Origin: Syntrophaceae bacterium | GTDB lineage: Bacteria; Desulfobacterota; Syntrophorhabdia; Syntrophorhabdales; WCHB1-27 | Reading direction: 5' to 3' | Length of the DNA stretch: 10,093 nucleotides | Assembly: GCA_003165115.1 (NCBI GenBank) | Contig: PLSJ01000308.1 | Coordinates: 1 to 10,093 of the forward strand | In this document: one piece after another, positions 1 to 6,250 of the stretch | Numbering within the stretch: position 1 is the stretch's first letter | Layout: every line of letters begins with the position of its first letter | Translations under genes and position numbers: made by a program | The notes under the pieces: generated by a model | What the model was told of the DNA's origin: nothing | The model's input: the letters and a program-made list of their open reading frames with translations, nothing else | Databases searched by the model: none

Positions 1-67
1 TGACCGCACCCCTCCCAAAAGTGCACCACCGAACGAGAAGCTCAATCGATAAGATTTGTCACATAAC

Positions 68-103
68 GAAAATTATTATGAAAATTGTTGTATGATGAAA
101 ATT
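68..103. repeat. Three GAAAATT direct repeats upstream of the promoter
   Basis: GAAAATT occurs at 68-74, 80-86 and 97-103; the last two are part of a longer exact match, ATGAAAATT (78-86 and 95-103). The stretch is far more AT-rich than the rest of the window and ends 3 nt before a TTGACA hexamer. It could be an UP-like element for RNA polymerase or a regulator-binding array. The copies are seen directly; any function is inference, and spacing between copies is uneven (12 and 17 nt). Confidence 0.4.
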
Positions 104-106
104 TTC

Positions 107-135
107 TTGACATTGCCCGCGTACATTATTAATGT
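107..135 (+). promoter_or_regulatory. Candidate sigma-70 promoter for the transporter pair
   Basis: A perfect -35 hexamer TTGACA lies at 107-112. Seventeen bases downstream is TAATGT (130-135), a weak -10 with only three of six consensus bases. TATTAA (127-132) and TAGATT (135-140) fit the hexamer better but at poor spacing. This is the best promoter signal ahead of the small membrane protein and symporter genes and would give a leader of roughly 165-170 nt. The weak -10 suggests need for an activator or an alternative start. Confidence 0.4.
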
Positions 136-136
136 A
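122..136. promoter_or_regulatory. 15-bp palindrome over the -10 region, candidate operator
   Basis: TACATTATTAATGTA is a perfect inverted repeat with 7-bp arms around one central base. It covers the predicted -10, the usual place for a repressor site. A second inverted repeat overlaps its right arm: TGTAGA (133-138) and TCTACA (148-153) with a 9-nt loop. The symmetry is seen directly; no regulator gene lies in the window, so its ligand and protein are unknown. Confidence 0.4.
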
Positions 137-309
137 GATTGATACAGTCTACAGGGGGATTGGGGAGTCCGCCATTAGTTTGTATTATCACTTTATTCTA
201 CCCGTGTTTCGCTCATACGTTTGACGTATCTTCTTAAAAAAGGAGGTGATGGGAGAAGTCGGCCTAAATCCCCGCAGTCAAATTTCTCAATAATCTTAAG
301 GAGGAACGC
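137..309 (+). other. 5' leader of the transporter operon, possibly structured
   Basis: No riboswitch family is recognised. Three nested complementarities are visible: GGGGATT (155-161) with AATCCCC (267-273); ATCAC (187-191) with GTGAT (246-250); and a hairpin ATACGT-TTG-ACGTAT (215-229). They are mutually compatible and could form one extended fold. AGGAGGTGAT at 241-250 is a perfect match to the 3' end of 16S rRNA but has no suitably spaced start codon; the ATG at 249 opens only a 14-codon frame (to TAA at 291-293) and overlaps the Shine-Dalgarno itself. The true ribosome-binding site for the next gene is AAGGAGG at 298-304. Confidence 0.3.
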
Positions 310-429
310 ATGCAGCCAACAGCTGTTGATCCTTCCGTCGCCTGGACAGTCTGGGGATTGTTGATTATGGGCACGTTCCTGATGACTCTCATCGGGACCT
401 GGCTCATCGCGAGGGGGTGGCACAAGTGA
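310..429 (+). CDS. Small single-helix membrane protein, putative symporter accessory subunit
   Basis: This 39-residue protein begins MQPTAVDPSVAWTVWGL and ends ARGWHK. It starts at ATG 310 behind a strong AAGGAGG (298-304, 5-nt spacer). Residues about 11-34 form one hydrophobic helix, followed by a positively charged RGWHK tail, so the C-terminus is probably cytoplasmic. Its stop (TGA 427-429) overlaps the likely GTG start of the symporter, so the two are translationally coupled. Small one-helix proteins encoded just ahead of sodium symporters are known, for example the MetS subunit of the MetP/MetS amino-acid transporter and the 'symporter small accessory proteins' that precede SSS genes in Desulfobacterota. 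From position, length and topology I infer such a role. No catalytic motif is present. The gene is easily missed by length cut-offs, but its ribosome-binding site and overlap make it credible. Confidence 0.72.
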   Translation: MQPTAVDPSVAWTVWGLLIMGTFLMTLIGTWLIARGWHK

Positions 430-2027
430 ATCCGAAATTTCTCACCATTCCGGCTCCAACGACAAGCATGGTTATCGGCGCGACCATAGGGATCGCCTGC
501 CTTCTGGCAATGGCGGTGCTGTTGGGCGTTTTGGCGAAAAGGCAGTGGAAATCCTTCGATGAATATCTTGTAGGCAAAAGAGACATCGGCCCCTGGGTCA
601 CCGGGCTCGCCCTCACCGGCTCCTACATCTCGGGCTGGGCCTTCATGGGGAGCACCGCGGTCGTCTACACCGTGGGCTTCTCGGGTATGTGGTTCGCGGG
701 TATCTGGACCCTGGTCGGGATCATTCCCACGGTCTGGCTCGCGGCGACAAAGACAAGGGACTTTGCCCAAAAGCTCGGCGCCGCGACGATCACCGAAACG
801 ATAGGGCGGCGCTTCGAGTCGAAGGGTCTTCAGACGCTGATAGCCGTCTGTATGCTCTTCTTCCTCTTCATGTATTCGGTGGGCCAGCTCAAGGCGGCCG
901 GCACGGTCTGGTACGCCGTGACAGGTCTCCCGTCGGTCTGGTGCCTTCTGATCGCCGTCATTATCGCCTGGCTTTTCCTGATCCTCGGCGGCTACATGGG
1001 GACCCAGTGGTTCATCGCCGTGAAGGGCGCCTTTCTGGGGCTCGTCGGTGCCGTCATCGGCGTCTGGGCGCTTATTCACGCGGGCGGCTTCAGCAATATA
1101 TCGACCGCCCTCATGGCGCAGAAACCGAACCTCATGGCCCTTATAGACCCCACGCTTCCCAAGGTGGGCATGACGCAGCTCTTCTCGAGTCTCGTGGGCA
1201 TTCTCGCCACACCCGTCATCTTCTTCACCATGTCCGTCGGTTTTCCTCACAACGTGAGCAGGTTCCTCGGCATGAAGAAGTTGTCGAAGAATGAATTCAT
1301 CCTGCTCTGTTTCGTCGTCTGGCTCACGGCCGGCATCCCGGTAATGCTCGATTGTTCGAGCAACGGGCTTGTGGCGCGCATGATATTCGGTCAGAACCTC
1401 CTCGCCAACAAGACCTGGGGCGCCGACCTCGCGGCCCCGATGCTCACCTGGGCGATAGGCGGCGTGCCGCTGCTCTCGATCTACCTGACCGGTGTCGTCG
1501 GAGCGGCCCTGGGGACACTCTCCGCCATGGTCTTCATCATGAGCGCAAACGTGACAAGGGATATCATAAAGTTGTGGTGGCCAAAAACCTCGGATAAATC
1601 GATGTTCTATCTTGGCTACTTCCTGATCGCCTTCTTCCTTTTCCTGCCGTTCTATTTCACGCTTCAACGGCCGCCCGCGCTGCTCGCCGTCTTTATGGGG
1701 CTCGCCGCCATGGGTCTCGGGGCGGTCTTCTTCTTCGTCACCGTGGTATCTTACTACTGGAAACGGGCAACCAAATTCGGGGCGACCCTGACGGTGATCT
1801 ACGGCACCGCGGCGACCCTCTGGGGCGGATGGGCAGTGCTCGGAAGGAAGCCCGCTTTGCTGGGCATGGGGACCATGGAGTGGATCCTTATCGGCGGCTG
1901 CTGTGTGCTCTATTTCGGCGGCAGCCTCGTCTCCAAGGCCCCTTCCCAGGCCCTCATTAACAAGCTCTTCCCCGCCCGCACGAACGCGCGGGATCGAAAA
2001 CAGGGGGGCAGCGCGGCGGTGGGTTGA
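426..2027 (+). CDS. Sodium:solute symporter (SSS family)
   Basis: An integral membrane transporter of the SSS family (PutP/ActP/PanF relatives) that would import a small carboxylate or amino acid with Na+. About 13 hydrophobic segments span nearly the whole protein. Family signatures include FDEYLVGKR (about 44-52) after the first helix, the following GLALTGSYISGWAFMG helix, and GFPHNVSRF (from about 272), equivalent to the G-x-P-H-x-x-x-R-F segment of acetate/proline symporters. At about 533 residues it has the usual length. I prefer GTG 426, because it overlaps the preceding TGA (GTGA) and has GAGGGG (411-416) about 9 nt upstream; GTG 417 is also in frame, adding three residues, but lacks a spaced ribosome-binding site. 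Substrate cannot be told from sequence. The downstream 2-hydroxy/2-oxo acid genes suggest an organic acid, though a 176-nt gap with its own signals separates them, so co-function is inference. Confidence 0.92.
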   Translation: MNPKFLTIPAPTTSMVIGATIGIACLLAMAVLLGVLAKRQWKSFDEYLVGKRDIGPWVTGLALTGSYISGWAFMGSTAVVYTVGFSGMWFAGIWTLVGIIPTVWLAATKTRDFAQKLGAATITETIGRRFESKGLQTLIAVCMLFFLFMYSVGQLKAAGTVWYAVTGLPSVWCLLIAVIIAWLFLILGGYMGTQWFIAVKGAFLGLVGAVIGVWALIHAGGFSNISTALMAQKPNLMALIDPTLPKVGMTQLFSSLVGILATPVIFFTMSVGFPHNVSRFLGMKKLSKNEFILLCFVVWLTAGIPVMLDCSSNGLVARMIFGQNLLANKTWGADLAAPMLTWAIGGVPLLSIYLTGVVGAALGTLSAMVFIMSANVTRDIIKLWWPKTSDKSMFYLGYFLIAFFLFLPFYFTLQRPPALLAVFMGLAAMGLGAVFFFVTVVSYYWKRATKFGATLTVIYGTAATLWGGWAVLGRKPALLGMGTMEWILIGGCCVLYFGGSLVSKAPSQALINKLFPARTNARDRKQGGSAAVG

Positions 2028-2062
2028 GGGCTGGCATTTTGTGGTGTGATGGGACTGTACAC

Positions 2063-2092
2063 GATTACCGGGATGATATCATCCCGGTAATC
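2063..2092. repeat. Perfect 30-bp palindrome between symporter and iorA
   Basis: GATTACCGGGATGAT (2063-2077) is followed directly by its exact reverse complement ATCATCCCGGTAATC (2078-2092), with no mismatch and no spacer. In RNA it could fold as a 13-bp stem with an ATAT loop, 35 nt after the symporter stop, and so may end or protect that transcript. There is no T-tract on either side (TGATAGAATTG follows), so it is not a standard intrinsic terminator. Being exactly symmetric, it could equally be a binding site for a dimeric protein upstream of the iorA promoter. Confidence 0.6.
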
Positions 2093-2101
2093 TGATAGAA
2101 T
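2093..2101 (+). promoter_or_regulatory. Candidate extended -10 promoter for iorA operon
   Basis: TGATAGAAT fits the extended -10 form TGnTATAAT with one mismatch. It begins immediately after the 30-bp palindrome, and no recognisable -35 hexamer lies at the right distance because the palindrome occupies that place. Transcription would begin near 2108, inside the first TTGTATACA site, leaving a leader of about 95 nt. This is one of two competing promoter candidates for the operon. Confidence 0.3.
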
Positions 2102-2134
2102 TGTATACACGTCGCGTCCATGCCTTGTATACAA
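2101..2134. promoter_or_regulatory. Tandem TTGTATACA(A) sites, candidate GntR-family operators
   Basis: TTGTATACA at 2101-2109 and TTGTATACAA at 2125-2134 are near-identical palindromes whose centres are exactly 24 bp apart; a degenerate CTGTACAC lies at 2055-2062. The T-x-G-T-(n)-A-C-x-A layout is typical of operators for FadR/FCD-type GntR regulators, a family that often senses organic acids; a TTGTATACAA operator has been described for MatR-like regulators of malonate use. The sites sit at and just after the predicted extended -10 start, consistent with repression. No regulator gene is in the window. Confidence 0.5.
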
Positions 2135-2140
2135 ATGCGA

Positions 2141-2156
2141 TGGCACGAGGCGTTCA
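2141..2156 (+). promoter_or_regulatory. Partial sigma-54-like -24/-12 element
   Basis: TGGCACG (2141-2147) is a perfect -24 box of the TGGCACG-N4-TTGCA consensus. After the four-base spacer the -12 box reads GTTCA, so the nearly invariant GC is TC. Its position would give a start near 2167 and a 37-nt leader to iorA, which is plausible, with the palindromes upstream where an activator might bind. The flawed -12 box makes this a weak candidate. Confidence 0.2.
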
Positions 2157-2203
2157 TGGTGCGACAGAATAAGGGCAACACGCCGACATAAGGGGAACAA
2201 CCT

Positions 2204-4006
2204 ATGAAAAAAGTCTTACAGGGAAATGAAGCAATCGCAAGGGGCGCCTGGGAGGCCGGCGTGACGGTGGCTGCCGCCTATCCCGGCACCCCGAGCAGCG
2301 AGATCCTCCAGGAGCTTTCCAAATACAAGGAAGTCATCACCCAGTGGGCGCCGAACGAGAAGGTCGCCGTCGAGGTCGCCTCCGGCGCCGCCTTCACGGG
2401 GGCGCGCGCCATGGCCTGCATGAAGCACGTCGGCCTCAACGTCGCCTCCGACCCGTTCATGACGCTCGCCTACACGGGCATCAAGGGCGGCTTCGTCATC
2501 GTGGTGGCGGACGACCCGAACGTCCATAGCTCCCAGAACGAGCAGGACAGCCGGAACTGGGCGCGCTTCGCCAAGGTCCCCATGCTGGAGCCGGGGGATG
2601 CCGCCGAGTGCAAGGAGTTCACGAAGGTCGCCTTCGACATAAGCGAGCAGTTCGATACACCCGTGCTGCTCAAGGGGGAGACAAGGGTCTCCCACTCCGA
2701 CTCGATAGTGGAGCTGGAAGAGCGCAAGGAGCTAAAAGGCCCCTTGGGCCTCGACCGGAAGGACGCGCCCAAGTACGTCATGGTCCCCGGCAACGTGCGC
2801 GTCAGACGGAAGGTCATCGAGGAGAGGATGAGGAACCTCGAGGCCTACGCGGACACCTTTTCCGGCAACGTCATGGAGATCAACGACCCGGACGTAGGCG
2901 TCATCACTGCCGGCGCCGCCTACATGTACACGAAGGACGTCTTCCCGAACTATTCGTATTTGAAGCTCGGCATGGTCTGGCCCCTGCCGAAGACGCTCAT
3001 CGCGGACTTCTTCAAGAAGGTGAAGAAGGTCATCGTTGTGGAAGAGCTCGACCCCTTCCTGGAGACGGAGATCAGGGCCCTCGGCTACAAGATATTCCAC
3101 GGCAAGGACGTCATCCCGAACATGTACGAGCTCTCGCCCGAGATCGTCGAAAAGGCGCTTTCCAAAAAGTACCGGGCCCCGGCCCTCAGGGTAGCCCCCG
3201 AGGACCTGCCCAAAAGACCGCCGAACATGTGTCCCGGCTGCTCCCACAGGGCGCTCTTCCATTCGCTCAAATCACTCGGCGCCTTTGTCTTCGGCGACAT
3301 AGGCTGCTATACGCTGGCCGCCGCCCCTCCCCTCCAGGCGCTCCACACATGCGTCTGCATGGGCGGGAGCGTGGGCCAGGCCTACGGCGCGGGCAAGGCA
3401 TTGGGCAAGGAGGGCCTGGGCAAGATATGCGCGGTCCTCGGCGACTCCACCTTCCTCCACGGCGGCATCGCACCCGTCATGGACACGGTCTACAACAAGG
3501 GGTACGCGACCTCCATCATCCTGGATAACAGGACGACAGGCATGACGGGCCTCCAGGAGCACGCGGGCACGGGCTACACCCTGGGCGGCGAGCCCGCGAA
3601 CATGGTCGACTACGAGAAGCTCGTCAAAGCACTCGGCGTCAAGCGCGTCCGCAAGGTCGACCCCTATAACGTGAAGGCTACCATGGAGACGATAAAAGAG
3701 GAGATGGAGACGGACGAGGCCTCGGTCATCATCACCAAAAACGGCCCCTGCATGCTCCATAGGAGGGAGAAGAGGAAATTCCGCTATCCCTACTACACCA
3801 TCGATACGGAAGCCTGCCGCGGCTGCAAGGTCTGCCTGGACCTGGGCTGCCCCGCCATAAGCTGGGTCGGGCTGTCCGGCACCACGAAAGACGGCAAGAA
3901 GAGAAAAGGAACAGTCTCGATCAACAAGACCCAGTGCCCCGGCTGCGGCCTCTGCGCGCAGGTCTGTAAATTCACATCGATCCTTCCCGGAAAGGCAGGT
4001 GCTTAA
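2204..4006 (+). CDS. iorA: Indolepyruvate ferredoxin oxidoreductase, alpha subunit
   Basis: The catalytic subunit of an IorAB-type 2-oxoacid:ferredoxin oxidoreductase. It oxidatively decarboxylates aryl or related 2-oxo acids to acyl-CoA and CO2, passing electrons to ferredoxin in the cytoplasm. The 600 residues match the family length. The N-terminal half is the pyrimidine-binding domain (YPGTPSSE at 26-33; NEK with Glu52). CPGCSHR at 343-349 opens the TPP domain, whose diphosphate motif runs from GDS (413-415) to LDN (Asn442) and TTGMTG. The C-terminus is a two-cluster ferredoxin domain: Cys538, 541, 544, 549 followed by Pro, and Cys578, 581, 584, 588. ATG 2204 has AAGGGGA at 2190-2196. It is first in the six-gene run, after a regulatory gap with GntR-like sites. 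Assignment to the family is secure; 'indolepyruvate' is the family name, and the true substrate may be phenylpyruvate, hydroxyphenylpyruvate, a branched 2-oxo acid or another. Confidence 0.95.
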   Translation: MKKVLQGNEAIARGAWEAGVTVAAAYPGTPSSEILQELSKYKEVITQWAPNEKVAVEVASGAAFTGARAMACMKHVGLNVASDPFMTLAYTGIKGGFVIVVADDPNVHSSQNEQDSRNWARFAKVPMLEPGDAAECKEFTKVAFDISEQFDTPVLLKGETRVSHSDSIVELEERKELKGPLGLDRKDAPKYVMVPGNVRVRRKVIEERMRNLEAYADTFSGNVMEINDPDVGVITAGAAYMYTKDVFPNYSYLKLGMVWPLPKTLIADFFKKVKKVIVVEELDPFLETEIRALGYKIFHGKDVIPNMYELSPEIVEKALSKKYRAPALRVAPEDLPKRPPNMCPGCSHRALFHSLKSLGAFVFGDIGCYTLAAAPPLQALHTCVCMGGSVGQAYGAGKALGKEGLGKICAVLGDSTFLHGGIAPVMDTVYNKGYATSIILDNRTTGMTGLQEHAGTGYTLGGEPANMVDYEKLVKALGVKRVRKVDPYNVKATMETIKEEMETDEASVIITKNGPCMLHRREKRKFRYPYYTIDTEACRGCKVCLDLGCPAISWVGLSGTTKDGKKRKGTVSINKTQCPGCGLCAQVCKFTSILPGKAGA

Positions 4007-4007
4007 G

Positions 4008-4595
4008 ATGGACGACAAAGTGACCAACATATTGCTCTCGGGCGTCGGCGGACAGGGCGCTATCCTCGCCTCCAACATCCTCGCCCACGTGTTCGTGGAA
4101 GCGGGCTACGACGTGAAGAAAAGCGAGGTCCACGGCATGGCCCAGAGAGGGGGGGACGTGACCACCCACTTCAGGTACGGAAAGAAGGTCTACTCGCCCC
4201 TCATCAAGTACGGCGAGGTCGACTTCCTCCTCGCCTTCGAGCTGCTGGAGGCGCTCCGGTACATCAACCACTGCAAGACCTCGGCGCGCATCGTCATCAA
4301 CGACCAGAAGATACTCCCCCCGGCCGTCAACCTGGGACAGGCGACGTACCCCGGTGACATACCCGAGACCTTCAGGAAGTTCTTCAAGGAAAACGTGTAC
4401 GTCGTCAAGGGCCAGGAGATCGCCCTCTCCCTGGGGAACGCACAGGCCGCCAACGTGGTGCTCGTCGGGGCCTTCTCGAACTTCTTCCCGGAGATAAAGG
4501 ACGCCATGTGGGTATCCGCCCTGAAGGACCTCCTCCCGAAGAAGCTGCACGAGCTGAACATAAAGGCCTTCGGAGAGGGGAAGAAGGGACTCTAG
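4008..4595 (+). CDS. iorB: Indolepyruvate ferredoxin oxidoreductase, beta subunit
   Basis: The small partner of IorA, a gamma-type domain of the pyruvate:ferredoxin oxidoreductase family that completes the active complex and helps bind CoA. Visible signatures are GVGGQG at 12-17 and SEVHGMAQRGG at 39-49, both hallmarks of this domain. The product has 195 residues, normal for IorB. ATG 4008 begins one base after the iorA TAA (4004-4006) and has AAAGGCAGG (3991-3999) as ribosome-binding site inside the end of iorA. An in-frame GTG at 3999 would add three residues and overlap iorA but lies on that binding site, so I reject it. The tight junction implies equal synthesis of both subunits. No residue looks missing. 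Confidence 0.95.
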   Translation: MDDKVTNILLSGVGGQGAILASNILAHVFVEAGYDVKKSEVHGMAQRGGDVTTHFRYGKKVYSPLIKYGEVDFLLAFELLEALRYINHCKTSARIVINDQKILPPAVNLGQATYPGDIPETFRKFFKENVYVVKGQEIALSLGNAQAANVVLVGAFSNFFPEIKDAMWVSALKDLLPKKLHELNIKAFGEGKKGL

Positions 4596-4605
4596 GGGAA
4601 GGGGC

Positions 4606-4618
4606 GGCCCGTCGGGCC
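4606..4618 (+). repeat. Short GC-rich hairpin after iorB
   Basis: GGCCC (4606-4610) and GGGCC (4614-4618) form a 5-bp stem with a GTC loop, 10 nt after the iorB stop and 27 nt before the next start. No T-run follows, so it is not a terminator. It may mark a processing or stability point in the polycistronic message, or be chance in GC-rich DNA. Confidence 0.25.
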
Positions 4619-4645
4619 ACGGCCATGAACAACAAAGGGGGAGAC

Positions 4646-6250
4646 ATGAATTTTGCGCGTTTTTGCCGGCTCAATGCAAGCAAGTTTCCGGACCGCGAGT
4701 TTTTGATCGAAAGCTACCCGTCAAAGAAGACGCGACGGGCTTTGACGTGGAAGGGGCTCGAAGAGCAGACGAACAAGGTGGCGAATTACCTCATCAAGGA
4801 GTGCGGCATCAAAAAAGGCGACGTGGTGCAGCACCTCCTCCTGAACAACCTCGAATGGTACGTCACCTACATGGCGGTGCTCAAGACGGGGGCCGTTGTC
4901 AGCCCCCTCAACTTCCGGTTCGCCAGCAACGATATCAAATACGCCTGCGACGTCACGAAGAGCAAGGTCTTCATCCTGGGAGAGTCGTTCGTGCCCAGGG
5001 TGGAGCCGATCATGAAAGATATGGCGTATTGCGGGCACTACGTGTGCGTCGGCGGCACGCCGCCCGCGACCATGAAGGCATACGACGAGATCATCGGGAA
5101 TGGCGACGCGTCGCCTGTCCTCGCCGACACGGCCGAGGACGACCCGGCGGAGCTGATGTTCACCTCCGGCACGACAGGTGCGCCGAAGCCCGTCTCCCAT
5201 ACCCACGGCACGCTTTTCTGGATCGGCATCGGCAATGCCCTTACGTACAACGAAGGCTACAACAGCGTCTACCTGTCCCCGCACCCCTTCTACCACAGCG
5301 GCACGCTCTTTCTGTCGTTCCCCTGTTATATCGCCGCGGGAAAAATCCTGATGCCCATGGAGATGCAGCCGGAAAACTACCTGAGGTCGATCGCCGACGA
5401 GCGGTGCACGGGCGGCTGGAACACGGTCCCCACGTGGGCCGATCTCCTCAGCAGTATAAAGTCGGGTCAGATCAGCCTTGCCGATTATGACCTCTCCGCC
5501 CTCCTGCACATCGAGATAGGCGCGCAGCCTGTGCCGTACGCGCTGCTCGAGGATTCGAAGAAGATATTCCCCCGCCTGCCCATCGCCAATATCTACGGCA
5601 TTACGGAAGGAGGCGGCGGAGGGCTCACCAACTGTTACGACGAAGACATCATGAGAAAACCCGGCTCCATCGGTATCGCGACCGCCTTCATGGAGGCGCG
5701 GGTAGTCGATTCCGAGGGCAACGAAATGCCTCCCGGAGAGGTGGGCGAGCTTCTGATGAAGGGACCGAGGCTCATGAAAGAATATGCGTTCAACCCGGAA
5801 ATGACGCAAAAGACCATCACCGACGGCTGGCTCCATACGGGGGACCTCGCGTATAAGGATAAGGAAGGGTTCATCTTCTTCGCGGACCGCGCGAAAGACT
5901 TGATTATCAGGGGCGGGGAGAATATATTCCCCGCGGAGATCGAAGATGCGCTGAGGAAGCACGCGAAGATCCAGGACGTTGCGGTGCTCGGCTATCCCCA
6001 CCCCCGGCTGGTGGAGATCGTCATGGCGATCATCCAGGTGAGACCGGGCGAGACCCTGACGGACGAAGAGGTACTCGCCTTCCTGAAGGATAGAGGGCTC
6101 GCCAAGTATAAATGGCCCGAGAAGTTCGTACAGGCCGTCGTTCCACGGAACCCCGCCGGCAAGATCGAGAAGCCGAAGCTGAGAGAAATCTATGTCAAGC
6201 CCGCAAAGGATGCCATGGAAAAGGAATTCAGGAAATCGGAGGGTACCTGA
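4646..6250 (+). CDS. AMP-forming acyl-CoA synthetase (ANL superfamily) 1
   Basis: A complete 534-residue acyl-CoA synthetase that joins a carboxylic acid to CoA through an acyl-adenylate. All core motifs are present: FTSGTTGAPKP (172-182) for ATP phosphate binding, YGITE (317-321), TGD (398-400), the hinge-side DR pair (Asp414-Arg415) before AKDLIIRGGENIFP, and the C-terminal PRNPAGKIEKP with catalytic Lys506. The phosphate loop ends PKP where most relatives have PKG. ATG 4646 is chosen because AAGGGG (4635-4640) precedes it and the family N-terminus (MNFARFCRLNASKFPDREF) starts there; in-frame ATG 4625 lacks a spaced ribosome-binding site. It follows iorB by 50 nt and its TGA overlaps the next ATG by one base. 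Substrate (fatty, aromatic or arylacetic acid) is undetermined. It could work in reverse to make ATP, as reported for AMP-forming synthetases of Syntrophus. The first codons are less GC-biased than the rest. Confidence 0.92.
   Translation: MNFARFCRLNASKFPDREFLIESYPSKKTRRALTWKGLEEQTNKVANYLIKECGIKKGDVVQHLLLNNLEWYVTYMAVLKTGAVVSPLNFRFASNDIKYACDVTKSKVFILGESFVPRVEPIMKDMAYCGHYVCVGGTPPATMKAYDEIIGNGDASPVLADTAEDDPAELMFTSGTTGAPKPVSHTHGTLFWIGIGNALTYNEGYNSVYLSPHPFYHSGTLFLSFPCYIAAGKILMPMEMQPENYLRSIADERCTGGWNTVPTWADLLSSIKSGQISLADYDLSALLHIEIGAQPVPYALLEDSKKIFPRLPIANIYGITEGGGGGLTNCYDEDIMRKPGSIGIATAFMEARVVDSEGNEMPPGEVGELLMKGPRLMKEYAFNPEMTQKTITDGWLHTGDLAYKDKEGFIFFADRAKDLIIRGGENIFPAEIEDALRKHAKIQDVAVLGYPHPRLVEIVMAIIQVRPGETLTDEEVLAFLKDRGLAKYKWPEKFVQAVVPRNPAGKIEKPKLREIYVKPAKDAMEKEFRKSEGT

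Noticed and set aside
249..293. 14-codon leader peptide from ATG 249
   Set aside because: The ATG lies only 2 nt after AGGAGG, too close for normal initiation, so I list it only as a possibility in the leader.
193..423. 76-codon minus-strand frame opposite the small membrane protein
   Set aside because: No ribosome-binding site or motif, and it is antisense to a better-supported small gene and its leader.
264..1667. Long open frame on the minus strand opposite the symporter (467 codons)
   Set aside because: The product is extremely rich in charged residues and His/Gly/Pro with no domain, as expected for the antisense of GC-rich codons; the + strand frame is a clear SSS transporter.
2028..2203. 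Intrinsic terminator after the symporter
   Set aside because: The palindrome would give a strong stem, but no T-rich tail follows on either strand.
2608..3528. Open frames overlapping iorA in other frames and on the minus strand (including 2216-2695 and 3272-4078)
   Set aside because: Arg/Gly/His-rich translations without motifs; they are shadows of a gene with complete TPP and ferredoxin motifs.
4508..4645. N-terminal extension of acyl-CoA synthetase 1 back to 4508
   Set aside because: It would overlap the end of iorB, reads as low-complexity charged sequence, and has no ribosome-binding site; ATG 4646 matches the family start.
4721..6001. 426-codon minus-strand frame opposite acyl-CoA synthetase 1
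   Set aside because: No recognisable motif, no separate promoter or ribosome-binding site, and it lies wholly within a well-supported gene.
6112..6249. N-terminal extension of the GlcD-like gene back to 6112
   Set aside because: It overlaps the synthetase C-terminus including its catalytic motif; ATG 6250 has GGAGGG upstream and gives the normal family N-terminus.
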